A stretch of 64,000 nt of DNA from Alphaproteobacteria bacterium (lineage in GTDB: Bacteria > Pseudomonadota > Alphaproteobacteria > Rhizobiales > Xanthobacteraceae). The notes under the pieces were generated by a model. The model was not told the origin of the DNA. It saw nothing but the letters and a program-made list of their open reading frames with translations, and made no database searches. Each line of letters starts with the position of its first letter. Positions within the stretch are counted from its first letter, which is position 1. The translations under genes and the position numbers were made by a program. Positions 1 to 8,300 of the stretch are shown one piece after another. The stretch is taken from assembly GCA_037200445.1 (NCBI GenBank), contig JBBCGH010000001.1, positions 1,922,001-1,986,000 on the forward strand. The letters are read 5' to 3'.

Positions 1-1
1 G

Positions 2-256
2 CACTCGCTGGAGGAGGGCGTATTCAAGTCGGATCACATCCGCCTTGGCAAGGGCTGCTCGATCGGGCCCGGCGCGTTCGTGCACTACGGCGTCACGATG
101 AGCGACCATGTGGTGCTCGATGCCGACAGCTTCCTGATGAAGGGCGAAGTGCTCGACTCCCACACCGGCTGGCGCGGCAATCCGGCGAAGCTCACGCGCC
201 GCTTCGCAGCAGACTCCGCGGACGCGTGCGAGGAGTACCGCATCGCGGCGGAGTAG
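2..256 (+). CDS. C-terminal end of a probable Pls/PosA-type peptide synthetase (partial)
   Basis: The gene is cut by the left edge of the window; 84 residues and the TAG stop remain. The fragment has left-handed beta-helix (hexapeptide) character, with short G-K-G-C-S-I-G-P-G-A and V-V-L-D-A-D-S-F-L-M-K-G-E stretches, and ends with W-R-G-N-P-A. From family knowledge, that ending is typical of the C-terminal acyltransferase-like domains of Pls/PosA-family non-ribosomal peptide synthetases, as in epsilon-poly-lysine synthetase. A GNAT enzyme and a 4'-phosphopantetheinyl transferase, which would activate a carrier domain, follow directly and support the call. A stand-alone hexapeptide acyltransferase is the alternative; the upstream sequence would decide. 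Confidence 0.55.
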   Translation, partial: HSLEEGVFKSDHIRLGKGCSIGPGAFVHYGVTMSDHVVLDADSFLMKGEVLDSHTGWRGNPAKLTRRFAADSADACEEYRIAAE

Positions 257-287
257 GGCGCGCCCCACGCCGCGCGCGGCGTCTCGG

Positions 288-740
288 ATGTCAGAGAAGG
301 TCAGACTTGAGGACGTGACCGTGCGCAACTGGCGCGCAGTCGCGCGCCTCAAGCTTGCGCCCGACCAGCAAGGTCTTGTCGCCAGCAATCTCTACTCGAT
401 CGCGCAGTCGAAATTCGATCCGAATGCGCATCCGCGCGCGGTCTATGCCGGCGACAAACCGGTCGGTTTCCTGATGTACGATGTGCGGGAGACCAAGGAC
501 CAAACGCGCGAGGCTTCGATCTACCGCTTCATGATCGACCGCAATCATCAGGGAAAAGGTTACGGGCGCGCGGCGCTCACCCAGGCGCTTGCGGAGATCA
601 GAGCCGTTCCCGGCATCAGGAAAATCTCGATCGGCTACATGCCGGAGAACCCGGTCGCAAAGCCGTTCTACGCCAGCTTTGGATTTGTCGAGGCCGGCAA
701 GGACGACGACGGCGAGATCATCGCGGAATTGACCCTGTGA
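288..740 (+). CDS. GNAT family N-acetyltransferase
   Basis: 150-residue single-domain acetyltransferase. The acetyl-CoA binding signature of motif A is visible as Q-G-K-G-Y-G around residue 88, preceded by a core strand (S-I-Y-R-F-M-I-D) and followed by the late strand N-P-V-A-K-P-F-Y-A-S-F-G-F. Overall it resembles the PaiA/BltD polyamine acetyltransferase branch, but the substrate cannot be read from sequence. It lies 31 bp after the synthetase fragment, and its TGA overlaps the GTG start of the phosphopantetheinyl transferase by four bases (GTGA), so the genes are probably co-translated. In this setting it may modify the peptide product or its precursor amine; that is inference. The Shine-Dalgarno sequence before ATG 288 is weak. 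Confidence 0.85.
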   Translation: MSEKVRLEDVTVRNWRAVARLKLAPDQQGLVASNLYSIAQSKFDPNAHPRAVYAGDKPVGFLMYDVRETKDQTREASIYRFMIDRNHQGKGYGRAALTQALAEIRAVPGIRKISIGYMPENPVAKPFYASFGFVEAGKDDDGEIIAELTL

Positions 741-1378
741 CCGCCGCTTTCGACCAAGCGCTGCAGCGCGAGCTCGATGCGCTTGCCGTGGGCGGACTGC
801 TGATCGGCCATCGCATCATCCAACCTGGAGACGAGACTGCGTTGCGCGCCGAGGAGGCTGTTGCGCTGGCATCACGCCCCCCGAGCGCGCGGCGCGCCAG
901 CGGCGCAGCCCGTATCGTGGCGCGCGCGCTTCTCGCGCGCCTTGGCTACCCGGGAGCACTCCTGCCGAAGGGCGCCGGCGGCGAGCCGCTCTGGCCACCC
1001 GGTATCGTCGGCTCGCTCGCGCATGACGATGATGTCGCCGTCGCGGCTGTCGCATCAACGCGTGATTTCGCGAGCATCGGAATTGACGCGGAGCCTGCGC
1101 GCGCGCTGCCGGCCGACATGCTCGACCTTGTCGTCACGCCGCCCGAGCGGCGCATGATCGCTGATGATCTGTTGCGCGCGAAGCTGCTGTTTGCCGCCAA
1201 GGAGGCCGTCTACAAGGCGGTCTATCCGGTCGATCGCGTGTTTCTGGAGTTTGGCGACATCCAGGTTGATCTCCTAGCCAGCAAGGCCACGATGCGCAGC
1301 GGACGGGTCGTATCGCTGCGGACCTGTGCGTCTTCGCGCATTGTCGTGCTCGCGCTGATCCGCGCGGATCAGGCATAG
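737..1378 (+). CDS. 4'-phosphopantetheinyl transferase (EntD/Sfp-like)
   Basis: 213 residues starting at a GTG that overlaps the stop of the preceding acetyltransferase. The order of motifs fits the EntD-type PPTase family: G-S-L-A-H-D-D in the middle, then I-G-I-D-A-E-P with the Mg-binding Asp and Glu, and F-A-A-K-E-A-V-Y-K-A, the conserved W/F-x-x-K-E-x-x-x-K motif. It would move 4'-phosphopantetheine from CoA to carrier-protein domains. Its place at the end of a synthetase-GNAT-PPTase cluster suggests it activates the carrier domain of the upstream synthetase. Its last ten bases overlap the convergent gene on the other strand. Confidence 0.88.
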   Translation: MTAAFDQALQRELDALAVGGLLIGHRIIQPGDETALRAEEAVALASRPPSARRASGAARIVARALLARLGYPGALLPKGAGGEPLWPPGIVGSLAHDDDVAVAAVASTRDFASIGIDAEPARALPADMLDLVVTPPERRMIADDLLRAKLLFAAKEAVYKAVYPVDRVFLEFGDIQVDLLASKATMRSGRVVSLRTCASSRIVVLALIRADQA

Positions 1379-2016
1379 AGCCGGCAGGACGACCAATCCA
1401 CACCAATCCGATAGGTCTGATATACCCGCCCCTCGCGCAGGTTCGCGCCGTAGTGACGCGAGGCGGAATGCAGCATGCCGCTTGCGTAGGCCACCATGCG
1501 ATTGAAGCGGTAGCCCGCGCGATCGATCTCCTGCCACTTTTCCCGGTTCTCCGAGTCGCGCTCCAGCCGCTCGCGCAACGCGGTCAGCGTGGTGTTGAGC
1601 CGGCGCGCATCGCGCGGCGTCGGTGCGTTGATGAGGCCGGTCGCGCGGTGCTGCCAGAGCGAGGTGCCGCAATCGACCGGCAGGCCGGGCGTCAGATAGA
1701 TCAGTACGGTGATGTCGTCGTCTGGCTCATCGTAGTGAACACCCGGGACCTCTTTCTGTTCGCCACGCGAGAAGGCCTGGTAGAAGATGCCATTGCCGTC
1801 ATCGGGATCGTCGTCCCAGCGCGTGATCTTGATGCCGAGAACGTGCTCGAGACGCCGCTTGATTCCGGGAGGGTGATAGACGCGCGTGGTCATGTAGCCG
1901 GTGATGCCCTCGACCGGTTCGAATGACATCGAGAGCGCCGTGCGGCGCACGTCCTCGGGATCGGAATAGAAATCGTCGCGGACCAGCAGGAAGCGATGCA
2001 GGGCGTTCGGTTTCAT
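1369..2016 (-). CDS. DUF6445-like protein, possible Fe(II)/2-oxoglutarate oxygenase fold
   Basis: 215 residues from the ATG at 2016, chosen because it is preceded by a G-rich ribosome-binding stretch; an in-frame ATG 42 bases further upstream adds an Arg-rich leader that looks non-coding. Visible features are an H-Y-D-E-P triad-like segment, a strand L-I-Y-L-T-P followed by G-T-S-L-W-x-H, a distal H-S-A-S-R and a late R in Q-T-Y-R-I. This H-x-D ... H ... R arrangement resembles double-stranded beta-helix oxygenases, and I recall similar proteins being grouped as DUF6445. The substrate is unknown. The 3' end overlaps the convergent PPTase gene by 10 bp. Confidence 0.65.
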   Translation of the reverse strand: MKPNALHRFLLVRDDFYSDPEDVRRTALSMSFEPVEGITGYMTTRVYHPPGIKRRLEHVLGIKITRWDDDPDDGNGIFYQAFSRGEQKEVPGVHYDEPDDDITVLIYLTPGLPVDCGTSLWQHRATGLINAPTPRDARRLNTTLTALRERLERDSENREKWQEIDRAGYRFNRMVAYASGMLHSASRHYGANLREGRVYQTYRIGVDWSSCRLYA

Positions 2017-2234
2017 GCGACATCCCCAAGGCAATCGCGCGCGGGCGCGCCAGAGCACAACCTTAAATATGACAATAAGGTGACGCGCCGATCAAGCGCG
2101 GGTCGCGATCGCGCCGTGGGCGGATGCAAAAGAGCGGACAGCAGCAGCCACTAGCGTATTTGGGTTATGGCGAGAGGATGCCCGCGTTGATACGCTGTTG
2201 TCGGGTGTACGGCGAGGCGGGTTAACGGGGGGGG

Positions 2235-3089
2235 ATGATGGCGGATGAATGCACGCCGGGGCAAAGTGCGTCGCGCAGGATTCTCCAGCCACGCAGCTCC
2301 ATCTTGCTCCATCGGCGTGCGGTCTTGCAGCTCACCGGCTCGGCGCTCCTCGGCGCGGGCCTTGTCGCGAGACCGTGTCCTGCCTTCGCTCAGCAGCTCA
2401 CCAAAGCCTCGCAGAAGCGCGTTGCGGCCAGCAAGGCGAGCGTCTGGTTCAACGATCGCGAGGACGGGCTCAGTCCGCGCGGCACGATTATCAGAAACGC
2501 AAACGAGGCGATCAAAAAGGCGCTCGATCAGGACCAGACCGTTCAGATGACCTTCGGCCGCAACCTGACCAGAAAGGGCCGCGCCTATCAGGCCTGGCTT
2601 TTCTCGGATCACTTCTTCGTTTTCCCGTTGTCATCGCGGGACGAAGAACTTGTCGATATCGAAGACAATTCGACGCGCACCTGGACCAGCAATCCACGCA
2701 AGGACATGACCACGTACCCGCTCGCCGCCAATCTCCACTCGGTGAAAATCACCAACGCGAAGGCCCTCAAAGGATCCGCCCAGATGGTCGGCTCGGTGAC
2801 CTCGGAGAGGCTGGCGGACGCGAACGCCGACTATTCATGGCGCTTTACCTACCGGACCGAGCAGTACACCCGGCAAATCTGGACCTCGTTGAAAAAGGAT
2901 ACGCCGCCGCCGGATGGCCCGGCCGAGTTCACGATCGACCCGGTGAATGAGCCTGGCGAGAAGAAGCCGCACGCGGGGCCGCTCGTGGTGTTCGCCGAAC
3001 TCTGCACCACGGAACGTCCGCGGGACACCGAAACGATGACGACGTTGCACAGCAACCCGGTTGCCGTGATGGTGAATATTGTCGCGTGA
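2235..3089 (+). CDS. Exported protein of unknown function with Tat-like signal
   Basis: 284 residues. The N-terminus carries a twin-arginine-like export signal, H-R-R-A-V-L-Q-L-T-G, a hydrophobic stretch, and a likely cleavage site after P-A-F-A. The mature part has no motif I recognise; it is rich in Thr, Lys and Asp and looks like an extracytoplasmic beta-rich domain. A G-run directly precedes the ATG-ATG start, so the exact start could be either codon. The gene stands alone between a DUF6445-like gene and fabI, both on the other strand. Confidence 0.7.
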   Translation: MMADECTPGQSASRRILQPRSSILLHRRAVLQLTGSALLGAGLVARPCPAFAQQLTKASQKRVAASKASVWFNDREDGLSPRGTIIRNANEAIKKALDQDQTVQMTFGRNLTRKGRAYQAWLFSDHFFVFPLSSRDEELVDIEDNSTRTWTSNPRKDMTTYPLAANLHSVKITNAKALKGSAQMVGSVTSERLADANADYSWRFTYRTEQYTRQIWTSLKKDTPPPDGPAEFTIDPVNEPGEKKPHAGPLVVFAELCTTERPRDTETMTTLHSNPVAVMVNIVA

Positions 3090-3137
3090 TGCAGTCAGGT
3101 CCGCGCGATCGGCCGCAGCCGAGACGCGCGTACGCCG

Positions 3138-3959
3138 CTAGTCTCGTTCTTTCAGTTGTCCGATATCCGGCGCCGCCGGGTTCTTCATGCCGACGATGTG
3201 ATAGCCGGCATCGACGTGATGCACTTCGCCGGTCACGCTGCGCGACAGGTCGGAGAGCAGGTAGACGCCGGCATCCCCGACCTCCTCGATCGTGACCGAG
3301 CGGCGCAGCGGCGCGTTGTATTCGTTCCACTTCAGGATATAGCGGAAGTCGCCGATGCCGGCGGCGGCGAGCGTCTTGATCGGGCCGGCCGAGATCGCGT
3401 TCACGCGGATATTCTTCTCGCCGAGATCGGCCGCGAGATACATCACCGATGCCTCCAGGGCGGCCTTCGCCACGCCCATCACGTTGTAATGCGGCATCCA
3501 TTTCTCGGCGCCGTAATAGGTCAGCGTGAGCAGCGAGCCGCCGTTCGGCATCAGCTTCTCGGCGCGCTGCGCGACTGCCGTGAACGAATAGGCCGAGATT
3601 GCAAGCGTATTCCGGAAATTCTCCGCCGTCGTGTCGACGTAGCGCCCAACCAGCTGATCCTTGTCGGAAAAAGCAATCGCGTGCAGCACGAAATCGAGCG
3701 ACCCCCAGGCCGACTTCACCGTCGCGAACGCCGCGTCGAGCGAAGCCTCGTCGGTCACATCGCAGTGCCCGACGACCAGTCCGTCGACTTCCTCGGCCAG
3801 CGGCTCGACGCGCTTCTTCAGGGCGTCGCCTTGATAGGTGAAAGCGAGGTCGGCCCCGTGGGTTCGCGCCGCCTTGGCGATGCCCCAGGCGATCGAGCGG
3901 TTGTTCGCGACCCCCATGATGAGACCGCGCTTGCCGCGCATAAGACCAGCTTCCGCCAT
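3138..3959 (-). CDS. fabI: Enoyl-[acyl-carrier-protein] reductase (NADH), FabI
   Basis: 273-residue short-chain dehydrogenase of the FabI type, catalysing the last reduction of each fatty-acid elongation cycle. The nucleotide-binding loop reads G-V-A-N-N-R-S-I-A-W-G-I-A. The catalytic Tyr-x6-Lys pair is present in Y-N-V-M-G-V-A-K, and the A-I-S-A-G-P-I-K-T-L-A segment that lines the FabI active site follows. The start at 3959 (M-A-E-A-G-L) gives the usual family length; further upstream the frame runs into a low-complexity leader across the promoter region of the divergent sigma factor gene. Nearby dnaJ and pdxH match the gene neighbourhood seen in many Rhizobiales. Confidence 0.93.
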   Translation of the reverse strand: MAEAGLMRGKRGLIMGVANNRSIAWGIAKAARTHGADLAFTYQGDALKKRVEPLAEEVDGLVVGHCDVTDEASLDAAFATVKSAWGSLDFVLHAIAFSDKDQLVGRYVDTTAENFRNTLAISAYSFTAVAQRAEKLMPNGGSLLTLTYYGAEKWMPHYNVMGVAKAALEASVMYLAADLGEKNIRVNAISAGPIKTLAAAGIGDFRYILKWNEYNAPLRRSVTIEEVGDAGVYLLSDLSRSVTGEVHHVDAGYHIVGMKNPAAPDIGQLKERD

Positions 3960-4069
3960 CGAGTTCCTCGGCGCCGCGCTCGGGACCGGCGGCAGCGGCC
4001 TTCTAGATGGCATAGCACTTCCGGGGCAGCAAGCAGGCCGCCGCAATGGGACCGCAGCGGCAGAATCGG

Positions 4070-4095
4070 GGAATATGCCACCCGATACAGGTGTT
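4070..4095 (+). promoter_or_regulatory. Possible ECF-type promoter before the sigma factor gene
   Basis: GGAAT at 4070-4074, 17 bases, then TGTT at 4092-4095, ending 33 bases before the chosen start at 4129. It resembles the GGAAC-N17-CGTT layout with one change in each element. The match is weak and could be chance. Confidence 0.25.
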
Positions 4096-4128
4096 TTCGT
4101 TGACGCGGAGACGCGACGAAGGGGCGGC

Positions 4129-4623
4129 ATGGCAAACGGATTCCGTCAGGGCATCCAGGCGACGATCCCGGCGCTGCGCCGCTATGCACGCGCGCTGACA
4201 CGCGATGCCGAGATCGCCGACGATCTTGTGCAGGATACGCTGGTGCGCGCGTTGCGTTCGGAGCATCTGTTTCACGGGGGCGATATCAGGAGCTGGCTTT
4301 ACACAATTCTGACCAATCTCAATCGCAATCGCTTGCGCTCGCTGTCGCGCCGGCCGGTCATCACTCCGATCGAGGAAACCGATGCACCGGATGCGTCCGG
4401 CCCCGAAACCGGTGGGCGGGACATCGAGCGCGCGCTTGCGACCCTGGTGGAAGATCAGCGCGTCGCCTTGCTGCTCGTCGTGCTGGAAGGCTTGAGTTAC
4501 CGCGAGGTGGCGGAAGTGCAGGGTGTGCCGATTGGAACGGTGATGTCGCGGCTTGCCCGCGCGCGTGCGCAAATCAGGGCGTATCTTGAAGGCGAGCGCC
4601 CAGCGCTCCGCCGCGTGAAATGA
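4129..4623 (+). CDS. ECF-family RNA polymerase sigma factor
   Basis: 164 residues. Region 2 is seen as R-R-Y-A-R-A-L-T-R-D-A-E-I-A-D-D-L-V-Q-D with the W-L-Y-T-I-L-T-N segment that melts the -10 element; region 4 is a C-terminal helix-turn-helix, L-S-Y-R-E-V-A-E-V-Q-G-V-P-I-G-T-V with M-S-R-L-A-R-A-R. The start at 4129 has an AAGGGG ribosome-binding site five bases upstream; an ATG at 4075 would add a non-conserved leader. The next gene, 8 bp on, is a membrane anti-sigma factor, so this is a stress-type sigma/anti-sigma pair. The inducing signal is unknown. Confidence 0.9.
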   Translation: MANGFRQGIQATIPALRRYARALTRDAEIADDLVQDTLVRALRSEHLFHGGDIRSWLYTILTNLNRNRLRSLSRRPVITPIEETDAPDASGPETGGRDIERALATLVEDQRVALLLVVLEGLSYREVAEVQGVPIGTVMSRLARARAQIRAYLEGERPALRRVK

Positions 4624-4631
4624 GGTGAGCG

Positions 4632-5453
4632 ATGGTCGAACGTGAGCCATCTGTCAGCGAAGAGCAATTGCATGCCTATGTCGACGGGCAGATTGCCGGC
4701 GGCGAATGCACGGTGATCGAGCAATGGCTCGAGACCCACCCGGACGATGCAGCGCGCGTTGCCGCATGGCGCGCGCAGGCCGACGCAATCCGCGCCCGCT
4801 ACGGCGCGGTCGCCAACGAACCGGCGCCGCCGCGTTTCGATCTGGCAAAGCTTGCGCGCGGCGACCGGCGCTGGTCGCGGCTCGCAGCGGCAGCGGCGCT
4901 GCTCGCGTTTTTCGTCGGCGGGGCAGCGGGCTGGTTCAGCCGCGACGTTTGGGAAGGCGCGGGTCCGGTGCGCGCGGTGACCACCGAGGCGCTCGACGCG
5001 CACAAGCTCTACATCGCGGAGGTGCGCCACCCGATCGAGGTGCAGGGGAACGAGAGCCACCTCAATCCGTGGCTGTCGCGCCGCATCGGGTACGCGATGC
5101 CGATCCCGAACCTCGATCCGTTCGGCCTGAAGCTGCTCGGCGGAAGGCTGCTTCCCGGCACGGCGGGCCGTGCGGCCGCGCTCTACATGTATGAGGGCGC
5201 AACCGGCGAGCGCTTCACGCTCTATTGCCGCCGCGATCAGGCGCCGCATACTGCGCTGCGCTATCGCGCAACCGGGCCGGTCGGATCGTATTCCTGGGTG
5301 AATGATGACGTGGTCTTTGTCGTCAGTGGGCCCGCGGACCGCCCACGGCTGCAGAAGGTCGCCGAGTCGGTCTACGAGCAGCTCGACAATAGCCCGCAGC
5401 AGACCGGTTCGCTCTCGAACCAGCTATCGGACGCGGGCGGGGCACGGAAATAG
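4632..5453 (+). CDS. Membrane-anchored anti-sigma factor
   Basis: 273 residues. The N-terminal ~60 residues (E-E-Q-L-H-A-Y-V-D-G-Q-I ... L-E-T-H-P-D) match the anti-sigma domain seen in RsiW/FecR-like regulators of ECF factors. One transmembrane helix lies at about residues 84-104 (A-A-A-A-L-L-A-F-F-V-G-G-A-A-G-W), followed by a ~165-residue periplasmic domain that probably senses the signal. It lies 8 bp after the sigma factor gene and is almost certainly co-transcribed. By analogy it holds the sigma factor at the membrane until released by proteolysis or conformational change. Confidence 0.88.
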   Translation: MVEREPSVSEEQLHAYVDGQIAGGECTVIEQWLETHPDDAARVAAWRAQADAIRARYGAVANEPAPPRFDLAKLARGDRRWSRLAAAAALLAFFVGGAAGWFSRDVWEGAGPVRAVTTEALDAHKLYIAEVRHPIEVQGNESHLNPWLSRRIGYAMPIPNLDPFGLKLLGGRLLPGTAGRAAALYMYEGATGERFTLYCRRDQAPHTALRYRATGPVGSYSWVNDDVVFVVSGPADRPRLQKVAESVYEQLDNSPQQTGSLSNQLSDAGGARK

Positions 5454-5475
5454 GCAGGCTGAGCGGGAGAGAGCC

Positions 5476-5501
5476 GGAACGGAGGTTAAGCCTTCCGCGT
5501 T
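5476..5501 (+). promoter_or_regulatory. EcfG-type general stress promoter
   Basis: GGAAC at 5476-5480, exactly 17 bases, then CGTT at 5498-5501. This is an exact fit to the GGAAC-N16/17-CGTT consensus of EcfG, the general stress sigma factor of Rhizobiales. Transcription would begin near 5508, about 28 bases before the ATG of the sugar dehydrogenase lipoprotein at 5537. Control by the ECF factor encoded just upstream is an alternative. Confidence 0.6.
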
Positions 5502-5536
5502 CACGGCGTGAGGGGGCCGTTGAAGGAACGTTCCCC

Positions 5537-6871
5537 ATGCTCCAGAACCCCATCAAGCTTCTGCTGGCCGGCTCGCTCGCGCTTGTGCTGGCGGGCTGCG
5601 GCGACTCCTCCAGGCTGCCGGAACAGCAGACGCACGGGGCCAATCCGACGCTGCCGGAACCCACCACCTCCATTCTGCCGACCGTCAACATCGCGAAGGC
5701 GACGGGCTGGTCCGAAGGCGAGAAGCCGAAGGCGGCCGAGGGCCTGAGCGTTGCAGCCTTCGCGACCGGCCTTGAGCATCCGCGCTGGGTGTACGTCCTG
5801 CCGAACGGCGACGTGCTGGTCGCCGAGTCCAACGCGCCGCAGCGGCCGGAGGAGGGCAAGGGCATCAAGGGCCACATCTATCAGTGGGCGCAAAAGCGCG
5901 CCGGTGCCGGCGTGCCGAGCGCGAACCGCATCACCTTGCTGCGGGATGCCGACGGCGACGGAAAGCCGGAGACCCGCACGGTGTTCATCAAGGACTTGCA
6001 TTCGCCGGTCGGCATGGCACTGGTCGGCGACACCTTCTACGTAGCGAACGCCGACTCGATCTGGAAATTCCACTACGACGAGGGGGCCACCTCGCTGTCC
6101 GGCGGCGAGAAGTTCGTCGATCTGCCGGGCGGCCCGATCAATCACCACTGGGTGAAGAATATCGTCGCGAGCCCGGACGGCACCAAGCTCTATGCCAGCG
6201 TCGGGTCAAACAGCAATGTCGGCGAGAACGGCCTCGACAAGGAAGAAGGCCGCGCCGCGATCCATGAGATCGACCTGAAGACCGGGCAGCAGCGCATCTT
6301 CGCCGGCGGATTGCGCAATGCGAACGGCATGGCCTGGCAGGGCGACACGTTGTGGGCCGTGGTGAACGAGCGCGACGAACTCGGCAGCGACCTTGTGCCG
6401 GACTACCTCACCTCGGTGAAGGACGGCGGCTTCTACGGCTGGCCGTTCAGCTATTACGGGCAGCATGTCGACACCCGCGTGAAGGAGCAGCGGCCCGATC
6501 TCGTCGAGAAGGCGATCAAGCCCGACTACGCACTCGGCAATCATACCGCCTCGCTCGGCCTGACGTTCTCTTCCGGCACGCTGTTGCCCGAGCAATTTCG
6601 CACCGGCGCGTTCATCGGTCAGCACGGCTCGTGGAATCGCAAGCCGCACAGCGGCTACAAAGTGATTTTCGTGCCGTTCGCGGACGGCAAGCCGTCGGGG
6701 CAGCCGGTCGACGTGCTGACCGGCTTCCTCGACGACAAGGATCAGGCGCGCGGCCGTCCGGTTCAGGTCGCGATCGACAAGGCCGGCGCGCTGCTCGTGG
6801 CCGATGACGTCGGCAACACGGTCTGGCGTGTGAGCCCGGCGACCCACACGGCCGCATCGAACGGGCAATAA
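5537..6871 (+). CDS. PQQ-dependent sugar dehydrogenase-like lipoprotein
   Basis: 444 residues. A lipoprotein signal with lipobox L-A-G-C ends near residue 21, so the protein is probably lipid-anchored in the periplasm. The rest is a beta-propeller of the soluble glucose/sorbosone dehydrogenase family: L-E-H-P-R-W-V-Y-V-L-P-N-G-D-V-L-V-A-E-S, L-R-N-A-N-G-M-A-W and G-Q-H-G-S-W-N-R are recurrent blade and active-site motifs of that family. It would oxidise an aldose or sorbosone using PQQ; no PQQ synthesis genes are visible nearby. An EcfG-like promoter precedes it, suggesting stress induction. Confidence 0.85.
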   Translation: MLQNPIKLLLAGSLALVLAGCGDSSRLPEQQTHGANPTLPEPTTSILPTVNIAKATGWSEGEKPKAAEGLSVAAFATGLEHPRWVYVLPNGDVLVAESNAPQRPEEGKGIKGHIYQWAQKRAGAGVPSANRITLLRDADGDGKPETRTVFIKDLHSPVGMALVGDTFYVANADSIWKFHYDEGATSLSGGEKFVDLPGGPINHHWVKNIVASPDGTKLYASVGSNSNVGENGLDKEEGRAAIHEIDLKTGQQRIFAGGLRNANGMAWQGDTLWAVVNERDELGSDLVPDYLTSVKDGGFYGWPFSYYGQHVDTRVKEQRPDLVEKAIKPDYALGNHTASLGLTFSSGTLLPEQFRTGAFIGQHGSWNRKPHSGYKVIFVPFADGKPSGQPVDVLTGFLDDKDQARGRPVQVAIDKAGALLVADDVGNTVWRVSPATHTAASNGQ

Positions 6872-6974
6872 CTGCTCCGCAGGTTCCGCGATGGAACCTG
6901 CGTCATATCGGCGCGTTGCAGAGTCAGACCTTCATGCATCGCGCGACGCCGCCCGCGCCGCCGGGAGGAAGCCT

Positions 6975-8297
6975 ATGGCCACCGCCGATTTCGCCAGCGC
7001 ACCCATTTCCGACTCCGAACACAAGGTTCAGCTTCGGCGCGCTGTCGTCGCTTCCACAATCGGCACCGCGATCGAATGGTACGATTTCTTCCTCTATTCG
7101 ACCGTCACGGGCCTCGTCTTCGCAAAGCTCTATTTCCCGAATTCCGATCCATGGGTCGGAACGCTCGAGGCGTTCGCCATCTATGCGGTGGGATTCATCG
7201 CGCGGCCGATCGGCGCCGCGATCTTCGGTCACTATGGCGATCGCATCGGCCGCAAGTCGACGCTGATCGCGACGTTGCTGCTGATGGGCACCGCGACATT
7301 CCTGGTCGCGCTGGTGCCGACCTACGCGTCGATTGGCATCTGGGGTGCCGTCATTCTGACCGTGCTGCGCTTCATCCAGGGTGTTGGCGTCGGCGGCGAA
7401 TGGGGCGGCTCGGTGCTCTTGTCGATGGAGTGGGCGCGGAACAATCATACGCGCGGCTTCGTCGCGTCGTGGCCGCAGTTCGGGGTGCCGTGCGGACTGT
7501 TCCTCGCGAACCTCGCGGTGCTCGCCTTCAGCCAGATGTCCGGCGACCAGTTCATCACCTGGGGCTGGCGCGTGCCGTTCCTGCTGTCCATCGTGCTGGT
7601 TGCGGTCGGCTTGTGGATCCGGCTCGGCATCATGGAGACTCCGGTCTTCGCCAAGCTGTCCGCCGAAAACAAAATCGAAAAGACACCGATGCTCGAGGTG
7701 ATCAAGCGTCACCCGAAGGAGATCCTGCTCTCCGCATTCGCCCGCATGGCCGAGCAGGCGCCCTTCTATATCTTCACGGCCTTCGTCTTCTCCTACGGCA
7801 CCGGCACGCTGAAAGTCTCGCGCGACTTCCTGCTCGTCGCGGTGCTGGCGGCCTCGGTGCTGTCGTTCTTCTCGATCCCGTTCTTCGGCCATCTGTCCGA
7901 CCGGATCGGGCGCAAGAACATGTACATCATCGGCGCGATCGTCACCGGCGTGTTCGGCTTCATCTACTTCGGAATGCTCAACACCGGCTCAACCGCAATC
8001 ATCTTCATCGCCATCATCCTGTCGCTCATCCCGCATGACATGATGTACGGGCCGCAGGCGGCGCTGATCGCGGAGAGCTTCCCCGGGCGGCTGCGCTACT
8101 CGGGCTCGTCGCTCGGCTATCAGCTCGCCTCGATCATCGCCGGCGGGCCGGCGCCGCTGATCGCGGCGTACCTGTTCGGCAGGTTCCAGACGCCTTACGC
8201 GATCGCGTGGTACATCGCGGCCTGCGCGGTCATCAGCGTGATCGCGACCGCGCTGATGACGGACTGGACCGGCAAGGATATTCACGAGGAGCGTTGA
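6975..8297 (+). CDS. MFS transporter, metabolite:H+ symporter (MHS) family
   Basis: 440 residues with about 12 transmembrane helices. The MHS-family signature is clear: I-E-W-Y-D-F-F-L-Y in the first helix, G-D-R-I-G-R-K in the loop between helices 2 and 3, R-F-I-Q-G-V-G-V-G-G-E-W-G-G in helix 4 and a second G-H-L-S-D-R-I-G-R-K in the middle. Relatives include ShiA, KgtP and ProP, which import shikimate, 2-oxoglutarate and betaine; the substrate here cannot be told. The start at 6975 has an excellent GGGAGGAAG ribosome-binding site, better than the ATG 84 bases upstream. Confidence 0.92.
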   Translation: MATADFASAPISDSEHKVQLRRAVVASTIGTAIEWYDFFLYSTVTGLVFAKLYFPNSDPWVGTLEAFAIYAVGFIARPIGAAIFGHYGDRIGRKSTLIATLLLMGTATFLVALVPTYASIGIWGAVILTVLRFIQGVGVGGEWGGSVLLSMEWARNNHTRGFVASWPQFGVPCGLFLANLAVLAFSQMSGDQFITWGWRVPFLLSIVLVAVGLWIRLGIMETPVFAKLSAENKIEKTPMLEVIKRHPKEILLSAFARMAEQAPFYIFTAFVFSYGTGTLKVSRDFLLVAVLAASVLSFFSIPFFGHLSDRIGRKNMYIIGAIVTGVFGFIYFGMLNTGSTAIIFIAIILSLIPHDMMYGPQAALIAESFPGRLRYSGSSLGYQLASIIAGGPAPLIAAYLFGRFQTPYAIAWYIAACAVISVIATALMTDWTGKDIHEER

Positions 8298-8300
8298 CGC

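Noticed and set aside
3960-4130. N-terminal extension of FabI
   Set aside because: The frame stays open to 4130, but the added residues are low-complexity, not FabI-like, and cover the divergent promoter region.
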